Positions 1 to 9,948 of a DNA stretch of 64,000 nucleotides are shown here, in pieces. The notes under the pieces are model-generated. The model had not been told where the DNA came from. It saw only the letters and a list, made by a program, of their open reading frames with translations, and did no database searches. Numbering within the stretch: the first letter of the stretch is position 1; the number at the start of each line of letters is the position of its first letter. The stretch comes from Eisenbergiella porci (GTDB lineage Bacteria; Bacillota; Clostridia; Lachnospirales; Lachnospiraceae). Where the stretch lies: positions 1 through 64,000 of the forward strand of contig NZ_VUMI01000017.1 in assembly GCF_009696275.1 (NCBI RefSeq). The letters are read 5' to 3'. A program made the translations under genes and the position numbers.

Positions 1-85
1 TTCTACCCTCCTTGCGCCGCCCTGCGCTCTTGTTATCCTCTGTTTTGGGTCAAAAAACAGAACCAACACCACAAAACCCGCATTT

Positions 86-1859
<1,774 letters not shown>

Positions 1860-1863
<4 letters not shown>

Positions 1864-2015
1864 GCGGTTTTCCTCCTTTCGCCTAACAGCTCCTTGTAGC
1901 AAATTCCCACACAGCGCCGCCCCTTGCCATAAGCACATCCATAGCAGGGCGAATCGGGGGCAGGTGCCGGTCTTGCCTCCGGTACCTGCCGCCCAGCGGG
2001 TTTCTGCTGCATCAT
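1860..2015 (-). CDS. Small cysteine-rich mobile-element protein
   Basis: This is a 51-residue protein with the cysteine pattern CYGCAYGKGRRCVGICYKEL near its C-terminus, which suggests a small metal-binding fold. It lies between the CD1107-type gene (stop at 2035) and topB, overlapping the topB TTG start by 4 bases. That spacing is typical of translational coupling. The start is the first of two adjacent ATGs (2015, 2012) and its ribosome site is weak. No function is known; small Cys-rich proteins occur at this place in related elements. A read-through frame extends further upstream inside the CD1107 gene, but only this part looks like a protein. Confidence 0.55.
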
Positions 2016-2034
2016 TCGTTCCAGTCCGGGATTA

Positions 2035-4041
2035 TTAGAAAACAAGGTCATCGTCGCCCTCGATAGGAATGTCCTCGTTATCCTCCTCATAAAGCCTGCG
2101 CTGTTCGGCTTCTTCTTCCTCGGACAATTCTTCATGGGATGTTTCCTCAAGCATGGCGGTTTCTTCGTCCTCATTGACCATCGGTTCCTCCGGCCCTTCA
2201 AACTCGAAATCGTCAATATCCTCTGCATCGTCCAGCTCATGCTTCGGCTTATAGACCTTGAAATAGTAGCCCAGGCCGCCAGCGGCCAGAGCGATCACCA
2301 CAACTACCAGCATCATGCTGTTGCCGCCTTTTTCCGCAGGCTGTTCCGGTTCTTCCAAAGGGGTTTCCGGTTCAACAGGTTCTTCCGGTTCCTGTGTAAC
2401 AGGCTCTGTCGGGGTCGTATCAACCGGTGCCGTTGTCTGGCTGTTTTCATCCTTCTGCGCCAGTGCCATCAGGTCACTTTCTGTCACGACATTCAGGAAA
2501 TACACATTTTCGCCCTCACGCTGCTTGTCGATGATGAGATAGAAAATGTTTTCGTTGGGGGTGGTAATGGTGTAGAACTCCTTTCCCTCATCATCGGTAG
2601 CATTATCAACCACCGTAGCGTTGCCAGCAGGTGTAAAAGGATTTGCTTCGGTTTCTTCCTCCGTATCCGTTTCCGCAGCAGAGGCATCCTTTACCGTATC
2701 GGTCTTAGTAACGGTACTGCCGGTGCTGCCGGTAGGCTTGGCAGTCTGCCCGGTGGAAACTGTGCCGCCGCTTTGGGTCAAAGTGGTGCCGCTGCCGGAA
2801 GGTGTTACTGTGGTGGAAGGAGCAGTCGGAACCGTAGTGGTTCCAACAGAAGAATTGCCAGTGTCTTTCTCAGGTTCCTCATAATAAGGATTGTTGAGTT
2901 GCGTCATGCGGCTTTTATTGCCTGCATGGTCGATGGCCTGAATCGTGATTTTTTCGTAATCGTCGGCATAGTCCTTCAGCCTGATGTCCAATGTGCCATT
3001 GGTCAGCTTGGAGAAGGAATTGCCGCAGACGTAAATCTTATATACACCTGATAAATCATCGTTCGCTTCCACACGGAGCAGTTCATCATCAATCCCGACA
3101 CGGACAGTCGGGGCTTCCCGGTCAAAGACTTCGATGTAACGATTCTTGGTATGCGCCTTACCGTTTTTATCGGTAACAGTCACATAAATGGTGCAGTTTT
3201 CAGAGATTTCCAGATACATCTTATCCGTATCAATCAGATCATCGGTCAGATCAATCCAGCTTCCTCCGCTATTGATCTTGGCTTTCACGTTTTCCCAGCC
3301 GGTTTCGTTTACGTCCTTGATACGGATTTCCACGTCAGCCTTATCGGTGTACCAGCCGTCCGATTCCAGAATGGAGATCGTAAACTTGGGGTCGGCCTGT
3401 TCCACACCCACACACGGGGTCAGGTCATTTTTGCAGATGGAGCAATCTGTATTGACCGCACCGGCAACGCACTTTTCCGTACAGGTGCAAGTTTCTGGTT
3501 CATCAGGTTCTTCCGGTTCCGTGGGTTCCACCGGCTCCGTAGGCTGATCGGGTTCGGTAGGAGGTTCCGTTTCTGCCGCTATGCCCACACACTGGGTCAC
3601 ATCCTGCAAGCAAAGGGTACATTCCTGATTGACAGCATCTGGCAGGCACAGATTGACACAAAGACAGCTTACCGGCTCCAGTGCTGCCGGTGGTGCGATG
3701 CACAAGTCCATATCAGCGGCACAGGCTGGGCACTGTGCATCATGGGCATCCTTCGTGCATTGCACTTCGCAGAAACAAGGCAGGTTTTCCGGCTCTGCCG
3801 TAATTCCGGCGCAATTCTCCGCAGTTTCTTTGCATACCGGGCATTCCAGGTTGGGCACTTCCTCCGTGCATTTCGTTTCACAGATGCAGGCCGCAAGAGC
3901 ATCATTTCCCGACACCGTATCCACTTCTGTCGCATTTGCCGAAGCCATCCCCAAAAGGGGCACGGTCATAAGGAGCATGAAGAGCATCAGGCAGACAGAC
4001 CCGATAAATCTTTTATTCCGTTTCGTATTCCACATTTTCAT
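2035..4041 (-). CDS. CD1107-family (DUF4366) cell-surface mobile-element protein
   Basis: This 668-residue protein of the conjugation operon has no established molecular role. A signal peptide covers about residues 10-36 (hydrophobic VCLMLFMLLMTVPLLGMASA). Four repeats follow, each with the pattern CxCxxxC-x8-CxxC-x6-C (starting CICETKC, CFCEVQC, CLCVNLC and CTCTEKC). The fourth is separated from the others by a Pro-Glu-Thr linker. Next come a folded region, a Thr/Ser/Gly-rich stretch, a membrane helix (about residues 590-612, MLVVVVIALAAGGLGYYF) and a very acidic cytoplasmic tail. The ATG at 4041 has GAGGG upstream and overlaps the DUF4315 gene by 29 bases, so the two are translationally coupled. 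It is probably exposed on the donor cell surface. Confidence 0.85.
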   Translation of the reverse strand: MKMWNTKRNKRFIGSVCLMLFMLLMTVPLLGMASANATEVDTVSGNDALAACICETKCTEEVPNLECPVCKETAENCAGITAEPENLPCFCEVQCTKDAHDAQCPACAADMDLCIAPPAALEPVSCLCVNLCLPDAVNQECTLCLQDVTQCVGIAAETEPPTEPDQPTEPVEPTEPEEPDEPETCTCTEKCVAGAVNTDCSICKNDLTPCVGVEQADPKFTISILESDGWYTDKADVEIRIKDVNETGWENVKAKINSGGSWIDLTDDLIDTDKMYLEISENCTIYVTVTDKNGKAHTKNRYIEVFDREAPTVRVGIDDELLRVEANDDLSGVYKIYVCGNSFSKLTNGTLDIRLKDYADDYEKITIQAIDHAGNKSRMTQLNNPYYEEPEKDTGNSSVGTTTVPTAPSTTVTPSGSGTTLTQSGGTVSTGQTAKPTGSTGSTVTKTDTVKDASAAETDTEEETEANPFTPAGNATVVDNATDDEGKEFYTITTPNENIFYLIIDKQREGENVYFLNVVTESDLMALAQKDENSQTTAPVDTTPTEPVTQEPEEPVEPETPLEEPEQPAEKGGNSMMLVVVVIALAAGGLGYYFKVYKPKHELDDAEDIDDFEFEGPEEPMVNEDEETAMLEETSHEELSEEEEAEQRRLYEEDNEDIPIEGDDDLVF

Positions 4042-4279
4042 GGTTGGTTCCCTCGCTTTCCATAAAATCAGGCGTCCCGGCCTGAGAGGTGCGGAACGCC
4101 TTGATGAATGCTGCCAGTTCTTCCGGGTCTACATCCAGCCCACGAACCATACCGACAATCTCTGTGTTTTCCAGTTCTGTTTTCTGCTGTTCCAGTTCCC
4201 GGAGCCGGGTCTGCTGGGCAGCAATCTTGTTCTTGGTCTTGTCGATCTCCGACAAGACTTTCTGCAACTTAGGGTTCAA
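4013..4279 (-). CDS. DUF4315 family protein
   Basis: This 88-residue protein is mostly a coiled coil (residues 5-45, with heptad-like leucines in KIAAQQTRLRELEQQK). A conserved segment, VRGLDVDPEELAAFIKAF, follows. It is always found next to the CD1107- and CD1108-type genes in this class of element, and its function is unknown. The start is a TTG at 4279 with GGAGGT 7 bases upstream. Its end overlaps the start of the CD1107-type gene, and the NlpC/P60 gene ends 16 bases upstream, so all belong to one operon. Confidence 0.85.
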   Translation of the reverse strand: MNPKLQKVLSEIDKTKNKIAAQQTRLRELEQQKTELENTEIVGMVRGLDVDPEELAAFIKAFRTSQAGTPDFMESEGTNHENVEYETE

Positions 4280-4295
4280 TCGTAAGACCTCCTTT

Positions 4296-6059
4296 TTAAT
4301 TCAATCGCCCGAAAGCGTAAAAATGCTGTGACCAGTAGCTGCTGTCAGTCCGTGCGTACTGGATCGGTGACCCACAATGGATCATCATATTGTCGCCAAC
4401 GTATATTCCCACATGGCTCACAGGGCCGGATGAGTTATAAGTGCCCGTAAAGAAAATGATGTCGCCCGGTTTTGCTTCGCTTGGGGAGATGTGGGCACAC
4501 TGGTTAAAGATGCCCTGGGCAGTGGTACGGGGCAGGTTGTGGACGCCGCTGTTGGTAAACACATAGCAGACAAAACCGCTGCAATCAAAGCTGGTGCTTG
4601 GACTGGAGCCGCCCCAGACGTAAGGATAGCCCAGGTATTTTTCTGCTTCTGTAATAAGAGCGGCAAATTCCGGGTCTGCCAGTGCTTCGCCCGGAATATC
4701 GTAATCCTCACCGGCGCTTTCATTGGCATAAATGTCATTTCCGAACAGATAAGGCTTATTGCCTTTCATGGAAAGAGTTGCCGCATAACGCTCTTTCTGT
4801 TCCTCCGTCAAGCCCTCCACGGCAACCGTGCCAAATCCTTTGTTCCGCAGGGTCACATAGAGAATTGTATACTCATAAGGGACTTCCACTTCATAGGTGT
4901 ATTCCTCTGTGGTGGTTTCGCCGGTTTCCGGGTCAGTGCTGGTGGTCGTGCCGGTACGGGTTTCTGTCCGGTAGCGGATTTCCGCTACTTCACGGGTGGT
5001 CAGGCTGTACTGCTTTTCAAAGACTGCTTCCAGCTCCGCCTGCACCTGTTCAGGGGTAAAAGCGTCAAATTTGGCGGTCAGATAGGAAATCAGCTCATTG
5101 GGATTGTGGCCCACGCTGTCCACATCGTAGCGGTATTCGTCATAGCCGGAATACGTGCTTTCGATGTTCGCTAACTTCCGTTGCAGCTCGCTTTCCAGAG
5201 CGGTGTAATTAGCTTCCGTCTGGATAATGTCGGGATCTTCCGAAGTGTAGGAAGTGCCCAGGATGGAACCAATGGCTCCCTCCATCATCACAGAGCAGGA
5301 AGAAAGGGACGAGAACACCATAATAACCAACAATGCCAGAATGCCAAAGACCATAAGGCCGCCCTTGTGGTTCTTAACGGCATTTACAACCGCCTGACCT
5401 GCGGAGCTGATGACTTCCTTGGCCTTCTTGGTTGCCGCAACGCCCTGACCCGCGTTTTTCTGGGCTTTTCGGAACTCCTTGGCATATTGACGCTTGATAC
5501 GCCGTTTCTGAAAGAAACTCTTGACCGTATTCTGCTGTAACTCTGGGTTGTCCCGAACAGTGGCACGAAAGGCAGCTTCCGCATTGGCCTTGTTTACCTT
5601 GACTTCCAGTTTCTCCACCCGTTTATAAGGAGCATTCAAATGGTGTTTCCTTGCTGCATGGGTGGCTGCGGTGGCGGCACCTTCAGCAGCCAGTTCCGTC
5701 CGGTGGGCAGCTTTGGTGCCGACGTTTTCTTCCTCCACCTGATGGAGCTTGGAATGGACGGCAGCGCTGGCACTCTGAGCCATGCGGCGGCTCGCTTTTT
5801 TCGGCAGGGCTTCCTTGCCACGCTTTTTCTCTACTTCCTCAAAGCGGAGCGTATGCTTCAGCTTGCTTTTTTGGGGGTCAAGTTCCTTTTGCAGACGCAA
5901 TTTTTTCTTCTTGGGGATTTTCTTCTGCGCCTGTTCCAGCTTTTTGCCCAGGACTTCCGCCTTATGTTCCGCACGGGCGGCACGTTCCTCCGGGGTAAAA
6001 GTTAGCCGTTTACTGCGTTCTACATCGTCAGCGTCATAGATATTGGATTTTTTTCTCAT
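4296..6059 (-). CDS. CD1108-family NlpC/P60 cell-wall hydrolase of the conjugation machinery
   Basis: This 587-residue protein is predicted to cut peptidoglycan locally so that the mating channel can cross the wall, as VirB1-like or Tn916 Orf14-like proteins do. The N-terminal 220 residues are very basic and rich in coiled coil and lie in the cytoplasm. One membrane helix follows (about 232-255, GILALLVIMVFSSLSSC). The outer part ends in an NlpC/P60 domain (about 470-587) with the catalytic cysteine in FDCSGFVCYVF and histidine in VSHVGIYVGD. The ATG at 6059 has AAGGAGGT 7 bases upstream and begins 12 bases after the VirB4 stop. Confidence 0.87.
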   Translation of the reverse strand: MRKKSNIYDADDVERSKRLTFTPEERAARAEHKAEVLGKKLEQAQKKIPKKKKLRLQKELDPQKSKLKHTLRFEEVEKKRGKEALPKKASRRMAQSASAAVHSKLHQVEEENVGTKAAHRTELAAEGAATAATHAARKHHLNAPYKRVEKLEVKVNKANAEAAFRATVRDNPELQQNTVKSFFQKRRIKRQYAKEFRKAQKNAGQGVAATKKAKEVISSAGQAVVNAVKNHKGGLMVFGILALLVIMVFSSLSSCSVMMEGAIGSILGTSYTSEDPDIIQTEANYTALESELQRKLANIESTYSGYDEYRYDVDSVGHNPNELISYLTAKFDAFTPEQVQAELEAVFEKQYSLTTREVAEIRYRTETRTGTTTSTDPETGETTTEEYTYEVEVPYEYTILYVTLRNKGFGTVAVEGLTEEQKERYAATLSMKGNKPYLFGNDIYANESAGEDYDIPGEALADPEFAALITEAEKYLGYPYVWGGSSPSTSFDCSGFVCYVFTNSGVHNLPRTTAQGIFNQCAHISPSEAKPGDIIFFTGTYNSSGPVSHVGIYVGDNMMIHCGSPIQYARTDSSYWSQHFYAFGRLN

Positions 6060-6070
6060 GGCAGACCTCC

Positions 6071-8503
6071 TTATGCTGCCAAATCCGCAGGCTTCGTTGT
6101 CATGACTTTATAAAGCTGGGTATCCACCGGGAACTTATCTACAAACGGGATGATTTTATCCCCGAAGAACAGCAGGCCCTCACCGGCACCGCTGTTTGTG
6201 ATGTGGGTCAATTCCTTTGGAGAAATCGCCAGACGCTGTGCCAGAATGTTTCGGTCACTGGCAGCCTGATTGAGCATCAGGATGAAATCACTGTTTTCCA
6301 GAATGTTTTCAATCTCCGGGCTGTCCAACAGATCTTTCACATTCTGCGTCAGGGCTGTCGGTATGCCATTCCATTTCCGGAATCTTTTGTAGATTTCGGC
6401 GGTATAGGCGGCTGTCTGCGGCTCCTTCAGGAGTAAGTGAAATTCGTCCAGGTAAATTCTGGTGGTTTTCCCTGCATAACGATTTACCGTGGTGCGCTGC
6501 CAGATGTTATTCTGAACGGTCAGCATACCCGGCTTTTTCAGGTTTTGCCCCAGGGCGCTGATGTTATAGCAGACCACCCGGTTATTGATGTTGACGTTGG
6601 TGCGATGGTTCAGATAAGACAGGGAGCCGGTCACATACAATTCCATCGCTGTGGCAAGTTCCTGTGCCTGGGGTTCCTGCTGTGCCCTCAGACAATCGTA
6701 AAGGTCGCCCAGAACCGGCATATTCTCCGGCACGGGGTTCTTGATGTATTCCCGGTAGACTTTGGGGATACAGCGGTCAATGACGGATTTCTCAATCGGC
6801 TTTAAGCCGCCCTGGGAAGCAGACAGGATCAGCTCACAGAAGGACATGATAAAATCCGCTTTCATCAACAGCGGGTTTTCACCGGTATCGGTGGAAAGGT
6901 CAATATCCATAGGGTTGATATAATCGTCACTGTCCGGGGCCAGCCGGATAATCTGTCCGCCAAGCTGTTCCACCAGCGAAGTGTATTCATTTTCAGCATC
7001 CAAAAACAGCAGATCGTCATTGGTATGCAGATACACATCGGCAGCCTCCCTCTTACACGAGAAGGACTTGCCAGAACCAGGAGTCCCCAGTACCACACCA
7101 TTGGGACATTTCAGCTTCTTTCGGTCTGCCAGTATCATACGCCCGGTGGTAGCGTTCAGGCCGTAGTAGACGCCACCCGGCTGGAACACTTCACAGGCAC
7201 GGAACGGCAAAAAGATTGCCGTCCCGCTGGTGGTAAGCCCACGCTGGATTTCCACCTGATTGATACCGATAGGCAGCGCAGACATAAAGCCCTGTTCCTG
7301 CTGATAATCCAAACGGATCAAATCGCAGTTGTGGGTGTTGGCGATGCCATTGGCAGAGTAAATCAGGTTCTCCAATTTCTGGCGGCTGGTGGCCGCATGG
7401 ACAATCAGGATCGTGACCAGGAACATCTTTTCATCGTGGTTCTGCAAATCCTCCAGAAGTTTCTGGGCTTCTTTGCCGAAGGTAACAAGGTCAGGCGGCA
7501 GAATATCCATATCGAAACCGGAGCGCACGGCTCGTTTCTGTTCGTCGATCTTTGCCTTATCCAGATCACTCAGCTTACGCTTGACGGTTTTCAATGCGGC
7601 ATTCTGGTCGAGAGCCTTGGCATGGATGCTGACGATCTGACTTCCTTCCATATTTAAAAGGTCGTTCAGCAGTGTGTCATAAATCTTGGTTGCCCGTATC
7701 TGCAAAAAAGAAACCGCACCGAAAGATGCTCCGCTGCGGAAGTAGCGCCCGTCCTTAAAGAAGAAGGAACTGGGAGCAATATAGTCTTTACTGGAAAGCC
7801 CGGTGTGGTTCAAGGAGTCCCAGTTGAAACGGAATTTACGGGTTTCCTCCAGATTCAGGCACTTATGCAGGGTGGCAAGGCGTTCATACCCACTCATGGA
7901 ACGGGCTGCAACGTTCAGGGAACGGAAGTGGCCTACCACATCGTTATCAATCTGTCCCAATCGGGAACGGGCCTGCTTTACATCATCCGCTTCAATGGTA
8001 TAGGTCAGGCAGATGCGCCGTTCATAACGGCTTTTGGAAACCTGACGCACCAGCATATCGCTGTATTCCTTACGGATAGCATCAAACTGGTCGCCCTTCG
8101 GATTGATGGCAAGCATCTTTTGATATTCGCTTAAGTCTGCCGGATAGCAGATGACGGAAAGTTCAAATCCCACCGCAGGGCCGAAATAATTGACCAACTT
8201 GCAGTACAGCTCAAACAGCACAGCCTTTTCATCGTCCGATGCTTCGGAGTAGTTGATGTCCTCGCAGAGAACACTTTTACTGTAAAGCCGGTTCGTGATG
8301 CGGCAGATGCCATCCTGGTACATTTCTTCGTAGGGAATGGTCTGCTGGGCTGTCAGGGCAATCTTACCTTCTTTTTTTGCCCTGCGGATTGCCTTTTCGA
8401 CCCGCTTTTTGTCCGCAGGTGTCAGCTTGGTGTCGGGACGGATCACCAGATGTTCCCAGCCCACGGCTGTTCTTGCCAGTGGTTTTGTTCGGAATGGAAA
8501 CAA
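6071..8503 (-). CDS. VirB4/TraE-type conjugation ATPase (first element)
   Basis: This 810-residue cytoplasmic ATPase energises assembly and transport through the type IV secretion channel. The N-terminal half is the CagE/TrbE/VirB4 type. Walker A is GTPGSGKSFS near residue 472, and the Walker B region is RIYLDEFHLLL near 681. The start is a TTG at 8503 with an ideal AAAGGAGGT 8 bases upstream, so the gene overlaps the 3' end of the PrgI gene by about 140 bases in another frame. It resembles the second VirB4 of the window (59471) only in general layout, which shows that two different transfer systems are present. Confidence 0.92.
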   Translation of the reverse strand: MFPFRTKPLARTAVGWEHLVIRPDTKLTPADKKRVEKAIRRAKKEGKIALTAQQTIPYEEMYQDGICRITNRLYSKSVLCEDINYSEASDDEKAVLFELYCKLVNYFGPAVGFELSVICYPADLSEYQKMLAINPKGDQFDAIRKEYSDMLVRQVSKSRYERRICLTYTIEADDVKQARSRLGQIDNDVVGHFRSLNVAARSMSGYERLATLHKCLNLEETRKFRFNWDSLNHTGLSSKDYIAPSSFFFKDGRYFRSGASFGAVSFLQIRATKIYDTLLNDLLNMEGSQIVSIHAKALDQNAALKTVKRKLSDLDKAKIDEQKRAVRSGFDMDILPPDLVTFGKEAQKLLEDLQNHDEKMFLVTILIVHAATSRQKLENLIYSANGIANTHNCDLIRLDYQQEQGFMSALPIGINQVEIQRGLTTSGTAIFLPFRACEVFQPGGVYYGLNATTGRMILADRKKLKCPNGVVLGTPGSGKSFSCKREAADVYLHTNDDLLFLDAENEYTSLVEQLGGQIIRLAPDSDDYINPMDIDLSTDTGENPLLMKADFIMSFCELILSASQGGLKPIEKSVIDRCIPKVYREYIKNPVPENMPVLGDLYDCLRAQQEPQAQELATAMELYVTGSLSYLNHRTNVNINNRVVCYNISALGQNLKKPGMLTVQNNIWQRTTVNRYAGKTTRIYLDEFHLLLKEPQTAAYTAEIYKRFRKWNGIPTALTQNVKDLLDSPEIENILENSDFILMLNQAASDRNILAQRLAISPKELTHITNSGAGEGLLFFGDKIIPFVDKFPVDTQLYKVMTTKPADLAA

Positions 8504-8855
8504 GTTGTTCTACCTCCTTTTCATAGCGTTCCTGCCGCTCCAAAGCAGCAAAGCGATTCTGTGTCCGGTACGGTCTGGCTGCCGGTACAATCAGACGGAC
8601 ACGAATGATATTCTTCAGGATTTTCTCCAAAGGCTGGCCGTTCTTCTCATACAGACCAAAGAGCATGAATGGCGCAGCCAGGGCAATCAGCATAAGGAGC
8701 GCTATGTCGTTGCCCAAAGGCTGGCGCAGCAAAAAGTATGCGCCCACACCGGTCACTCCGGCCAGGGAAAAGCAGATGATCTGGCGTTTCGTCATGCCAA
8801 AGGCTACTTTATCCTTCACTTCGGTCAAATCCTTAGTTATGGTTACATAGGCCAA
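8364..8855 (-). CDS. PrgI family membrane protein
   Basis: This short inner-membrane component of Gram-positive conjugation systems plays a VirB3-like role beside VirB4. Two membrane helices lie close together at about residues 25-45 and 50-68 (IICFSLAGVTGVGAYFLL and IALLMLIALAAPFMLFGLY). The conserved YEKNGQPLEKI and a basic tail follow. Two TTG codons are possible starts. I chose 8855 (reading as MAYVTITKDLTEVK, like relatives) because AGGAGG lies 7 bases before it, while the TTG at 8861 is too close. The C-terminal 45 residues, which overlap the VirB4 start, are basic and look poorly conserved. Confidence 0.85.
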   Translation of the reverse strand: MAYVTITKDLTEVKDKVAFGMTKRQIICFSLAGVTGVGAYFLLRQPLGNDIALLMLIALAAPFMLFGLYEKNGQPLEKILKNIIRVRLIVPAARPYRTQNRFAALERQERYEKEVEQLVSIPNKTTGKNSRGLGTSGDPSRHQADTCGQKAGRKGNPQGKKRR

Positions 8856-8878
8856 TTTCAAACCTCCTATTTCTCAGA

Positions 8879-9748
8879 TTAGTGGGCGTTCAGGATACTC
8901 TTTGCCACGGAGCCGGTCTTAAACAAACTGAAACACAATAGCACCGTGTATGCGGCGCAGCTCCAAATGGCTGAGTGCAAATCTCCGCCCAGCGTTAATG
9001 CGTTGACCAGTACAGCGTAAATTCCCAAACAGATCATAATGAGAAAGCCCTGCAAGCCGAGAGCGACAAGCCCACGCACATAGTTCGTTCCGATGTTGCC
9101 CCATTCACGGTTCATAAATGTGGCAAACGGCACCGGGCCAACACTGGCATAGATATAGATTTCAATCATACGGCCATAGAGAATGACCGTGATAATCAGG
9201 CCCATGGCTTTCATGGCAAAGGATACAATCCAGGTTTCCAGCATGAGTGCGAACAGATCACCCAGCTCCATTGCCTGGAGCTGGGTGGTAATATCCGCTA
9301 TCGCTGTGGAAATATCAATGCTGGCGTTGGTGTTGATGACACCAGCGCTCCTTTGCACCATGGTCTGTGCGACATCGAAAATCGCTATGATGAAATCAAA
9401 GGTATGATTAACGATGATTGCCGCCGCTGCTGACTTGAAAGCCCACTTGAAAAAATCAAAGGTATCGACTTCGTGCATATTGTTCTTGTCGATAATCATT
9501 GAAATCAGCTCATACGTCAGGACGGCGGCTATTACAAGCCCCGCTAAGGGCACAACCACGTTCCGGGATAGCGATAAGATAATAGAAAAGACGTCGGAGT
9601 TCCATGTTTCCGGCGTCTTTCCCACCTCAGTTGCTATCGTGGCGACTTTTGTGTTCACATCGCTAAACATATTCGACAGATTGCCAGTGATGGCTCCGAT
9701 TAAGAAGTCTTTCAGCCACTGTTCAATGGCGTCGATTATGCTTTGCAT
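8879..9748 (-). CDS. VirB6/TrbL-like conjugation membrane protein
   Basis: This 289-residue polytopic protein has about six membrane segments (for example VVVPLAGLVIAAVLTYELISM, AMGLIITVILYGRMIEIYIY and LIMICLGIYAVLVNALTL) and an amphipathic N-terminus. It fits the VirB6/TrbL channel component that stands between Maff-2 and PrgI in these elements. The ATG at 9748 has no strong ribosome site, so its translation probably depends on coupling to the upstream Maff-2 gene. That gene is now broken (see 9768), which may lower expression of everything downstream. Confidence 0.82.
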   Translation of the reverse strand: MQSIIDAIEQWLKDFLIGAITGNLSNMFSDVNTKVATIATEVGKTPETWNSDVFSIILSLSRNVVVPLAGLVIAAVLTYELISMIIDKNNMHEVDTFDFFKWAFKSAAAAIIVNHTFDFIIAIFDVAQTMVQRSAGVINTNASIDISTAIADITTQLQAMELGDLFALMLETWIVSFAMKAMGLIITVILYGRMIEIYIYASVGPVPFATFMNREWGNIGTNYVRGLVALGLQGFLIMICLGIYAVLVNALTLGGDLHSAIWSCAAYTVLLCFSLFKTGSVAKSILNAH

Positions 9749-9767
9749 AAGCCGCTACCCGTGCCGA

Positions 9768-9850
9768 TTAAACGGAGATCAGGGAAGAAAGCAGAGGCAC
9801 AACCTTCAAGCCAAGCAGCATGACACCGCCACCGGCCATGAGCTGTGTTA
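9768..9850 (-). pseudogene. Maff-2 family protein, 3' remnant
   Basis: Reading leftward, the frame LGITQLMAGGGVMLLGLKVV followed by PLLSSLISV and a stop at 9768-9770 matches the C-terminus of Maff-2 proteins, the small two-helix membrane proteins encoded just before the VirB6-like gene. The match ends near 9850. Upstream there is a stop codon in frame and unrelated sequence belonging to the serine-recombinase element. No 5' half was seen elsewhere in the window. An element has evidently integrated into this gene. Confidence 0.65.
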
Positions 9851-9928
9851 TCCCCAATTAGTAGGAACAATACAGCTTTCTGGCGGGCGGCGGCACGTCA
9901 AGAAATATATATGGAGTTTTTAAAGAAC

Positions 9929-9945
9929 CTCCCCGGAGCGGGGAG
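9929..9945 (-). terminator. Hairpin after recombinase gene
   Basis: The short palindrome CTCCCCG-CTC-CGGGGAG lies directly after the stop of the recombinase at 9949 on the minus strand. A TTCTTTAAAAA tract follows. It is probably a transcription terminator, or part of the element end. Confidence 0.45.
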
Positions 9946-9948
9946 CGG

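Noticed and set aside
2134-4065. Long plus-strand frames opposite the CD1107-type gene
   Set aside because: Arg/Phe/Cys-rich shadow sequences of the Glu/Pro/Thr-rich real protein; no ribosome site.
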